Under the pieces are notes generated by a model. The model was not told the origin of the DNA, made no database searches, and was given only the letters and a program-made list of their open reading frames with translations. This document shows positions 17,664-29,600 of a DNA stretch of 54,784 nucleotides, piece after piece. The first letter of the stretch is position 1; each line of letters opens with the position of its first letter. A program made the position numbers and the translations under genes. Origin of the DNA: Bacteroidales bacterium UBA1195 (GTDB taxonomy: Bacteria > Bacteroidota > Bacteroidia > Bacteroidales > WCHB1-69); NCBI GenBank assembly GCA_002309855.1, contig DBYD01000003.1, positions 1-54,784 on the forward strand, written 5' to 3'.

Positions 17664-20600
17664 ATGCGTAAATTTTCTATTTTTTGCAAAAAACTGATGC
17701 TTTTATGCTTTATTGCAGCATCAGTTGCAGGAGTAAGAGCGCAGGCAACCTATCTTGCCAATGAGACTTTTTCGGCCTCATTGCCGCAGGGCTGGGCTGT
17801 TTATCCTGTCTCTACGCAAAGCGCTCCTACATGGAGTCCCGACGGAAAGGGCATTGCCACAAGCGGGAGTTACTCCATGCACGGTCATGTGCCTTACAAT
17901 GCGGGCGACACTGTGGAGATGGTGACTCCGTACTATGACTGTTCGAATTTCCGGCATGTCATGTTGCGCTTCAACCAAATCTGCAAGGTTCTGCCGAGCG
18001 ATTTGTGCCAGATCATGTTCCAGGAGAACTACATGGGCAGCAAGTGGAAACCGATTCCATACGATGCCTATGAAGGTGGGGCTGTAAGTTACAGGGTCAA
18101 CAGGGCATTTGACCACTCAAGTTACGATGACTGGCAGCCCGCCGACACTTTTGCCGCCGCCGCCAACTCATGGTGGAAGGAGGAGGTTTTTGATTTGAGC
18201 GACTACGCGAGCTATTCGATTGTCCGCTTCAAATTCGTCATCAAAAAGGGCACCTGCTGGACTTCGTTCATTGCCGACGGATGGTATATTGACGATTTCC
18301 AGGTGATGGGCTCAAACTTCCTGCTGAAGATGCCTGTGGTGTCGATCAGCACTATTTTCGGTGACACGGTTTTCAATACCGGTCCGTACGTTATCAGAGC
18401 CAAGGTGGCAACCCGTTCTGAGGCTCCAATTGTGCATCCCTATTTGCATTACACGGCTACCCGTGACTCCATTAAGGTGATTGATTCCATTCCCATGACT
18501 GACGAAGATGGCGGCGACTCCCTGTGGACAGCCACCATACCCCAGTATGTTTTCGGAACCACTATCAGCTATTATATTGAAGGCCGCGACTCTGTAGGCA
18601 ACACTGCCCGTGATGCCGGCGGTTTCACCAGCAAGTATGTCCCGCCTGGGGGAAATTATATTCTTACAGGTGACTCAACCCTTTACGGATCCACAACCAC
18701 TGGAATCCAGAACTGCTCCTTCCCGTTCATGCTGGCTGGTGCGGCCCCCAGTTGGGTGCGTATGCTTTACATGGCCGACATGGTCAAAAAGGACAAGAGC
18801 GGCGGACTTATCGGATCCATATCTTTTTATGATGCAAGTTACAATGTTGTCAACTCACATGATAATGTGAAAATTTATCTGAAGGCCACAACAGCCACTT
18901 CGCTGACAGCATTGGGTACAAGCACCATTGACCCCATTGCTGACGGAGCCACACTTGTTTACAAGGGAAAAGTTACCGGACAGCTTGGCTGGAACCAGAT
19001 TTATTTTGACAAGGGCTTCCTTCTGCCTGCGGGCATGAACCTGATGTGGTATGTAGTTGACGATGACCCGAACAATGCTTGTAATTCAAGCATTCTCTAT
19101 TGGTGCCGTAACCAAAACGTCGGATACAATTCTGTTGACCGTATGGGTCAGTTCAGTTGTTCCGGCAATTCAAGCGGTACGACTACGGACCTTCCCACCA
19201 CAATATTCTATTTTGGTGTCTCCAAAGGTGACGGGGTCGATTCCAATTCAGTTACGATGTACAGCATTGACAACCCGCAGGAGGGAACCATTGCCGGAAC
19301 TCAGACCGTGAAAGTGACAATCAAGAATTATGGAATCAGCAATCTGACCTCCGCCAAATTGGGATGGAGCGTGAACGGCGTTGTCCAAACCCCTGTCACA
19401 TGGACGGGCAACCTGCCATGCGACTTCAACGATACCGTAACTTTAGGAAAATATACCCAGAAGTTGAACGGTTATGACACAATAGTATGCTGGGTTAACA
19501 CACCTAACGGCATTTATGATTCCATTACAAGTGACGACACCCTTACGGTGATAGCATACGGATGCAGCCAGATGTTGAGCGGCGTTTACACCGTCGGCAA
19601 GGGGGCGGGCTATGATTTCCAGAGCATGGCGGAGGCCCTGTTCAACCTGTCCCATTGCGGCATCAGTAGCAATGTGGAGTTGAAACTGGCCAGCGGTATT
19701 GACACCACCGCTTTGGATTTCAGAAATTTCGGGGATGTCATGGGACATTACCGCCTTACCATTTCCTCCATTGCGAACAATGCCGACAGTGTCATTTTCT
19801 GCCCGAATGAGGGTGATGTGATTACGTTGGGTAAGAGCAAAAATTTGATTTTCAAGAACCTGACCTTTACGGCAGACTCCGCTGCGGAGCGTGTGATCTA
19901 CTTCGCCTCCGCCTGCGAGAACATCTCGTTCATCCACTGCCACCTGAAAGGTTATGAGATTTCCAACACCAGCAACACCCATGCTGTGGTTTATGCGAGC
20001 ACAAGCGGTCTGGACAACATCCGCTTCACCGGAAACTACATTGAGGGCGGTGACTACGGAATCTACATTTACGGAAGCGGTTACAACTCTAACACCAACA
20101 TCCTGTTCGACAGCAACTATGTGGAGAACTCCTACTATTATCCGTTCTACACATATTACACCGACATTGACTTCCTGCACAATGAGTTTGTGGAGGTTCC
20201 GGGCTACAGCTACTATTATGGCCCCACCTTCTACTATGCGCGGAACAGCCGTGTTGAGGGCAACCATATCCGTACCAAAGGATATGCCCAATATACCTAC
20301 GGCATGCGCCTGTACTATACAGACAGCACGGTCATCTGCAGCAACAACGAGATGATAATAGCTGGGAGCACCACCCTCTACGGCCTCTACGACTATTATA
20401 CATACGGAACACCTGTTGTAAACAACAGTATCTATCTTTACGGGGCTGCTTCCACAAAATACGGCATATACGCATATACGGGCAGCAACGCCTACTCCGG
20501 GACCATATATAATAATAATGTAGTGATTGACCCGAACGCAGGCGGCACACTTTATCCTCTGTACCTGTCCAGCAACACTTATATCACGAACTGGGACATT

Positions 20601-23600
20601 GACTATAACAACTGGTACAGCAAGACAAACATTGCCTATGTGGGTTCTGCCATCACAACGTTGCAGGCATACCAGGCTGCGGTGAAGACGGCTGTCCATG
20701 AGACCAACGTAATGCCTATATTCAAAGACACGAACGACCTTCATGTGCGCAGCTATGTGGACTTGAAATGTCCGGCATTCCCAGGTGTTACTGTTGACAA
20801 GGACGGCAAAACCCGTTACGGTACAACAGGCCGCGGCTGCTACACCACAAGCCCTGACACCACCAACCTTTCAATGATTGCAATTCTTGACTGGCCTTAT
20901 GTAGGCACGGCAGTTGGTGACACTTTGAAACCGAGAGTTGTTGTCCAGAACACGGGTCTCACCACCATCACTTCCGCAACTTTCGGTTGGGATGTGAGCG
21001 GTGTGAGCCAGGCTTCGGTCAAGTGGACCGGCAGTCTGCCTACAAGCGGTATCGATACCATTGCTTTGGGCAACTATATTTGCGTTTATGGTTACAATGA
21101 AATAACAGTGTATCTGAACTCACTTGGCGGCGGATTGAATGACGCCAACCACGATGACGATACCATAACTGCCACAAATTACACCTGCAGCAGCAGCATG
21201 TCAGGCACCTACACCATAGGTGACACCGGCTACTTCGCCTCAATGGAGGAAGCCGTGCGTGTGCTTGAACTCTGCGGTATGGGCGGTCCTGTTACCTTGG
21301 CATTCCAGCCGGGAACCTATTATATGAATGTGACAATAGGAAACATCACTGGTATGAGCGCGACCAACACGCTGAAGATAACCTCCATCACAGGCGACAG
21401 CAGTGATGTGGTACTGCAGCGTGCCGACGATGCTTCAACCGACCTGGCTCCTATTATGATCAACGGCGGCTCATATATCGAGATATGCAATGTGACCTTG
21501 TGCGGCTATTCACCCACGAGCAGCTCCTACAGCTACAGCCGTGGCGTCATGGTGATGGGCAACAGTGAGCACATCAACATCCACAACTGCTGGATTTATG
21601 TTCCTAAGAACTTCAGCGCGGCTGTGACCGGAACCAACCAGAATCCTGTGTATCTGTATGGTGCAGATGTAAGGGATGTTGAGGTTCACCACAACCTGGT
21701 TGAAGGCGGTGCCTGCGGTTTCTATGTTTATGGAAGCAGTACAGCATCCCGTATTGCCGACATCAATATCCACCACAATGTTGTGGGCTATATTGACTAC
21801 TATACCGCATACATGTATTATGCCGACTCTGTAACCTTCAAAAACAATGAGGTGCACCAGCGCCGCGGCAACTTCACGGTGGGCAACATGTACAGCATGT
21901 ACGCATACTATACCAATGCCAACATTGAGAACAATGTGTTCGATCTTGAAAACATCTATGCAGGTTACTATATCGGATATTTCGGTGACACAACCAACGG
22001 GTTCAACCGTATTGTGAACAACGAGCTGCGCAGTGAATTCAAGTCCGGCAATACCGGTTATGGAGTTTACTTTGTAGGTACCACTGCTGTGAAGATGTTG
22101 CATAACTCGTTCTACCTGAAGAATGTTTATACAAGCAACTACGGTTTGTACCTCTCAACTTCCACAATGTACGCTTCGGAAATCAAGAACAACATCTTCC
22201 ATTTGTATGGAAAATCGGTGAACTGCTATCCCATGTATATCGGTTCCGCATCATACATCACCAACCGTGTTGATGTTGAGGGCAACTGCTGCTATAATGA
22301 ATATCCGACCAAACCGTATGTCGGCTATTCCGGTGCGGCCTTCACCGACATCGCCACATGGCGTAACAATGTGGACAAGAAAGGCGTGTTCGCCCGTCCT
22401 GACTATGTTGATGTGAACACCAGCCTCATGCTTATGGACTCCATGGGCGTGTCATGTGACTATCTGGCGGACGCTCCGACGGACATCATGGGCAGACAGC
22501 GTGACACCAACGCCAACGTGATGGGTGCATACGCCGTTGAATTCAACAACAACGACCTTGCCATGAAGGCTGTCATTTCACCGGTCGGAGCCACCACAAC
22601 CGGACAGAGCGTGCCTGTGAAGGTTGTGATCATGAATGTCGGTACCAATAACATCACATCTGCCAGCATATCCTATAAATTGAATGACAATAACGGCCCT
22701 GTTTATAACTGGACGGGCAGTTTGGCTCCATACGCAATGGATACGGTTGTGTTGGGCAATGTACTTCCCAAGACCGGAATCAACATGTTGTCGGCATATT
22801 GCTTTGCCCCTAACGGAGCTAATGATCCTTTCAAACTGAACGACACTGTTACCGTTGAGTTTGTGGGCTGCGACTCCGCAATGACCGGAACCTACACTGT
22901 GGGAACCGCCCAGAGCGATTTCGCAACCATGGAGGATGCACTGTTCATCCTGAACAGCTGCGGTGTCGGCGGACCTGTTGAGATTCTGGTTGCTGACGGC
23001 ACATACGATGGCATTACTATCAGCGGTGAGATTCCTGGCAGCAGCGACACCAATGTGGTGACATTCCGCTCCGCCTCCAACAACCGCACCAAAGTCATCT
23101 TCGACGATTTGGCCGGTATCAAGTTAGAAAACACGGCCAACCTCTTCTTCGAGGAGATTACCTTTGAGGGCGTGGTAGGCGTTGAACTTGCAGGCAGCCT
23201 TAAGAACATTGAGTTCCACCACTGCAACATTCTCAGCGAGATACAGACCAACAGCACCTACCGTGCCGTGAACTACTATGGCACCAGCGGCGGTGACCAG
23301 GTGGTTGAGGATGTCCGCTTCATTGGCAACACCATCAGCGGCGGATACTACAACATGTACCTGTACTACCTGAACGGCAATCAGGGCAATGTGAGCAAGA
23401 TCAAGGGTCTGGTGATAGACAGCAACAGTTTCCAGAACGCCTACTACTATTGCATGTATCTGTATTACTATGGAGCATACGAGAGCATTTCGCATAACAC
23501 CATCAAGAACGGAAGCAACGCCACCAGCTTGTTCTACGGAATGTATGCCTATTATGACCATCTGGGACGAGTTGACGGTAACCGCATTATACTGAACAAC

Positions 23601-26600
23601 AGTTCGACCAGCTACGGTATGTATGCATATTATCCGCAGCCCGGAAGGGACAACAAGTTGACTGTGGTCTGCAACAATGAGGTTATTCTCAAGAATTCCA
23701 GCACGCAGTACGGTATTGAGTGGATGTACCCGCAGTGTCTCTCATCTGTGTCGAACAACTCAATTTATACCAACACCACTTCCACCGGTTACGGCCTGTA
23801 CCTGTACAGCACCTCTACGGCCTATCCTACGAGGGTTTATAACAACATGCTGATTAACGGGAAGAACACCGGATATCCGCTGTACATTTCCAGCACAACC
23901 TACTGTGCGCCGACCTACACCATAATGGACTACAACAACTATGTGAGCGCTGGTGCCAACCTCGCCTACATGGGTGCTGCGAAGACCACTCTGGCGGCCA
24001 TCAAGAGCGTGAACACCTCCAACAATATCCATTCCACCAACACCACACCTACTTGGGTTAATCTGAACACTTCAATGCAGATTGCAAACCAGACAGCGTT
24101 CCGCTGCCCTGCTGTGGAAGAGGTTGAAGAGGACATTATCGGTCTGCCGCGTTTGGGCAACACTGGCGTTGGCTGCTATGGCCTTGAACCTGATTCCAAC
24201 GATGCCATGCTCTGCAGCTTCATCGGTGTGGAGAACCTGACCTCAGCCGCCTCATCACCGATTCATGTTGTGATAAGGAACACGGGATACAATGCGATAG
24301 ACAGCGCACGCATCACCTTTGAGATTGACGGTGTGCGGCAGAACGCCTTCACCTATATCCCAACCAGGCCTCTGGCTTTCCTGAAGTATGACACCCTCTT
24401 CCTGGGCAGCTACCAGCTGGCCGATGGTGACCATACCTTCAAGGCTTGGGTCGATATGCTGAAGGACACCACCAAGGTGAACGACACTGTCAACTTCAAG
24501 CGTATGGTTTGCGGTGCAACCATGGAGGGCATATATGTGATCGGACCTTCACAGAATGCCGACTACACCTTCGCTGATCTCAACAAACTGTTCAATGCAA
24601 TGGTGAACTGCGGTGTGAGCGATGACATAACCCTGAAGTTTGAGAGCGGCAGCTACACCGGCGCCATTGACCTGAGCAGCATTGCGACAGCCATGGGTGA
24701 CCACCATCTGACCCTGACCTCACTGTCAGGCAACAGGAGGGATGTTACAATTGCCACCACAACCACTGTCCTGCACATAGGCGGTGCCAACAAGAACATC
24801 ACTGTCAGGGATCTGACCCTGCAGAACACCAGCACCACCTCCAGCACATATGTGGTTTACATGGATAACGGCTGTTCCAACATTGACATTCTGTACAATA
24901 ACCTGCTGCGTGACACCACCAGCACCACCTCCAGCACGTATGTTATTTACAATCCGTCCAGCGGAACCATAAGCAACATCAACATCAGGGGCAACCTGAT
25001 CCGTGGCGGCTACTACGGCCTTTACCTGTACGGTTCCGGTTCAAGTGCGGTGAACGATAATGTGAATGTTGACAGCAACGACATTGTCAGCCAGTACTAC
25101 TATGCCTGCTACATGTATTACAACGGAGGCGGCAGCATAAGCCACAACAGGATTTTGAGCCGCCGCACCAACGGTAACACCTACTGGTATGGCATGTATA
25201 ACTACTACGGCCAGTACGACAGCATTGTGGGCAACGAGATAGATGCCACACGCTACAGCTCGCTCAACTATCCTTATGCGATGTACCTGTATTACTTGAA
25301 CTACTATGGCAGCAAGGGCAATGCGCTGGTGGCCAACAATACCGTGAAGGCAAAGACCACGAGCAGCTACTATGCCTCATACGCCTACATGTGCCTGATG
25401 GACTTCGTGCATAACACCATCCACATGGAGGGTACAGGTGCAGGATACGGTATGTATTACTACGGATATTCGCCATATTCGGCAAATATCAAGGGCAACA
25501 TATTTGACGTGTCCAGTTCGCAGTGGGCTTTCTATAACAACTACACAACCAACGCCACCGGTCCTACAATGGACTACAACAACTATTACAACCATGGCGG
25601 TGCCAACCTTGTAAGAATGTTGGGTAACGGTTACAGCTCACTTGCCGCATTGCGTGCCGCAACAGGCATGGATGCAAACAGTGTGAGCACTGCGGTCACA
25701 TACGAAACAGGTTCACTTGTTCCGAAATCCAATTCCGCTTTGGTTGCACCTGCATTTGCAGCCACCGATAAGGAATGGAACGCCAGACGTGCCACCACAT
25801 CCACAATGGGTGCATATCAGGTTGATTTGAGCAGAATGGATGCCGCGCTGATCAATTTTGCCAATACCAAATTCACCTCAGGATCGACTCCTGTAAAAGT
25901 GACATTGTTCAACATGGGTATTGACACCATCAAGTCGGCCACAATCAACTGGACCTTCAACGGAGTTTCCCAAACTCCTGTAAACTGGACCGGAGTTTTG
26001 GCTACCGGCGAGTCGGATGTGGTTGCCTTGGGCAACGTGTTGCCGGTTCCTGTCAAGGTTAACAAACTTGTGGCTTGGGTAAGTAACCCGAACGGCGGCC
26101 AGGATCTTGACAAGGGCAATGACACCACAGAGTATGAGGAGTACATGTGCAACGGGCGTATTGCAGCCGGAACCTATACTGTAGGCGGCGCCAATGCTGA
26201 CTTTGCCGATCCTAAGGAGATGCAGATGGCATTATACACCTGCGGCGTGGCCGGACCTGTCACTTTCAAGATCCGCACAGGCAACTATGCGACTTTGAAC
26301 ATGGACGGCGGTATCAAGGGTGCAAGCCGCAACAGCAGGATCACCATCATGGCTGACAGTGCGGCCAAGGTTGTGTTTGACGGTGGTAACGGCGGTACTG
26401 GTATGATCTTCAAGAACCTGTCGTATGTCACCTTCAAGGGTCTCACCTTCGGTAACACCACCAATGGTGCCGTAGGTGTCGAGATGGGTGGCGCTTGTAC
26501 AGAAGTGACTATCCGCGAGTGCAACATCTATGCCTGCACCACGACTACGAACACCGCATACAGGGCGTTCAGCTATCCTAACACAAGTGGAAGCTCATAC

Positions 26601-29600
26601 TATCCTGTAGAGGTGAGAATAGTTGCAAACAACATAGCGGGAGGTTACTATAACATGTATCTGTACTATCCGTCAGGAAGCACCTCATACATGATGTCAT
26701 CCAGCATGTATATTGACAGCAATGTGCTGACGGACGCATACTACTATGGCATTTACAGCTACTATTACTCGCATTATCCGAGTATCAGCTACAATACCAT
26801 CAGCAGCCGTTATGCAGCTGCAAGCGGTAACAGTAGCATATATTATGGTTTATATACCTACTATTACACCACTTATGGTAAGGTTGAGGGCAACAAGTTC
26901 TATATCATAAGCACCTCCACATCATACGGTATGTATATGTACTATTACCATAACTATCCGAGCTACTCTAACAGCACATTCGGATTGGTGGCTAACAATG
27001 AGGTTCGCATAATGGGAGCCAACGGCGCCAAATACGGAATGTATGTTTATGGTTATTACAGTAACTTGAACATAATGCACAACAGTGTGTATTGTATTTC
27101 CGAGAACAGCACGGCATACGGAATGTATCTGACGCCAGGTTCATCCAGCGGCACATATAACACAAATGTAAGCCGCAATATGTTCATATGCGATGGTAAC
27201 ACCAACTATCCTATGTATATCAGCAACACCTACTACGCTACAGGTTATGGCAAGCGCAGCTGGAATAACCACTATTCCATGACAGGTTCCAATATAGGAT
27301 ACGCCGGTGCAGCGAAGACTACTGTTGCAGCATTCCAGACCACCACAGGTCAGGACAGCAATTTGCTGAACATTTCGCCAAGATTTGTTAAACTGCGTAA
27401 TAGTCTGGAATTGGATGACTATGATCCGTTCCTGTGTCCTGCCACATCGCTTGTGACCAGCGATCTGAACGGTAACCCGCGTGCCGCTATCACTGCAGTG
27501 GGTTGCTACGGTGCCAAAATGTGGGATGGTGTGAACCTGTTGGTTGACGAGTTTGTAAGTCCTGTTGCGATAGCTGATGTTATCTGCTATGAGAACAAAA
27601 CTCCTGTGACCATCACCATCAAGAACATGGGTCGTGATGCCGCCATTTTCGATTCGACATCATTGCGTATTGACCTTGATGTGACCGGTGCTGTGAACCT
27701 GCATTATGACACTGTGATTTCCACAGGCCGTATGACACCTACACAGACAAGAAACATCACCTTGGCCACTATTCCTACCCAGATCAGCGGCATTTACAAA
27801 ATCAACGTAAAACTTACTTACAATGATGATGTTCTTGCTGAAGATGACACTCTGAGCATGGTTTACAACGCCAGCCGTGTTGATTTGCCATACGACATTG
27901 ACTTCAGCACAGTTCCCAATGAATTTGTGAATGTTGTCCTGTCCGGAAAGAAAGGCTGGTCTGTTGAACAGGGTTCAAGCAATATTGCAACTCCTGTCTA
28001 TGGAACAGGCCGTCTGGAATTTGCCGGTGCGGGTAATCCCGGAGCATTCGCAAATGCGGTGTTCAATGCGGTCAATATCCATGGCTGTATCAACCCGAAA
28101 CTGAGTTTCTGGTACAATCATGTGAACGATCCTAGCCTGCGTGACCTGACCATTGTGTTGGCTACAACCGATGGAGGTGCGACTTACAAGGAAATTGGTC
28201 GTATCATGGCTTACGACACTATTACAGGATGGAAACAACATGATATTAATCTGAACGGGTTTGTCAACTCGAATTGTTTGAGCATCGTCTTCCAGGCCAT
28301 CAGCTTCGGTGGTGTTGACCAGAACATTGATCGTGTCCGCATCACAGCTGACATGGACGCTGCAATGAATCTGCTTCCTATGGAGCTTGGCAATGCTTGT
28401 GAAAATGATCGGGTTCCTTTGAAGGTTACTGTTGAAAACCTTTCACGTCTGATTATGGATTTTGTCAGCGATACTATTACGGCAGAGGTTACTGGTGCCA
28501 CCACACAAAGTTTCAGCTATGTTTATAGCATGCAGCTTGGCAGTTATGAAAGTGACACATTGACTTTGGGATACATTGACATGCGTTCCAATGGTGACTA
28601 CTATGTGAACATCAGTATGCAGTCTCAGGATGCCAATACCATGAACGACACTATCAGCGATTCCACAGTTTATGTGTATCAGGATATTTCCTTGGACAGC
28701 ATCGTCGGAATTGACGGCCAGACCCAGAAGCTGGGTGGTGACACTGTATTTGTGAGCGCACTTGTGCGTAATAACTGCAACATGGCGGTTGACAAGTTCA
28801 CCGTCACTATGGAGCTGAACGGCGAAATGATTGTTACGGACACTGTTTTCCGCCATATGGAGATAGGCGACAGCATCATCCATGCGGTAAGCATGCCATA
28901 CGTTGTGCCTTTCGGCACGAAGGAGCAGCCGTACTACTTCCTGGAGCTGTCGGCCAACATTCCCTGCGACGCGGAAAGTAACAACGACAGAAAGAGCATG
29001 GTCGGCATCATCACCGTTCCGGATACCATCGATTTGCAGGTGCTCTCCATCGCACAGCCGACAACTGACAGCGGCCGTGTGAAGGTGTCGCCGAAGGTGA
29101 CGGTGGCGAACATCGGCAACGCGGAGGTTCAGACATTGATGCTTCATGTGGACGTGCTGGACAGCGCCAAAACGCTGCTGGAAACGGTTTCCGAGTACAT
29201 CAACTTCATCAACAGCAACGACACGTTGGAGTATGCCTTCAGCCTGACTTACACGGTTCCGAATTATGACGGCAACTACTACCTGAAGGCCTATTTGGAC
29301 ACCTATGCCAGCGAAACCAACACGGCGAATGACACGCTGACAGCGAAATTCGCCTGCATACGGAATACAACGGGCATCGCCGACCACGCGGCTACAAACT
29401 GGAGCGTTGGTCAGAACGAGCCTAACCCTGCCAATGCGACAACGGTTATCCCGTTCGTCATCCCTGAGGATGCGGAGGTTGCTCTGACGATAATGGGTGT
29501 GAACGGCCAGCTGCTGCATCGCGAAATTGTCGCCGCCACTGCTGGTGCGAACCGCGTGACGCTGCATACCGGGACACTGCCGTCCGGGTTGTATTATTAC

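Noticed and set aside
19443..20744. Minus-strand frame of 433 codons opposite giant 2
   Set aside because: Same Val/Ile-rich shadow pattern over a clearly coding beta-helix module.
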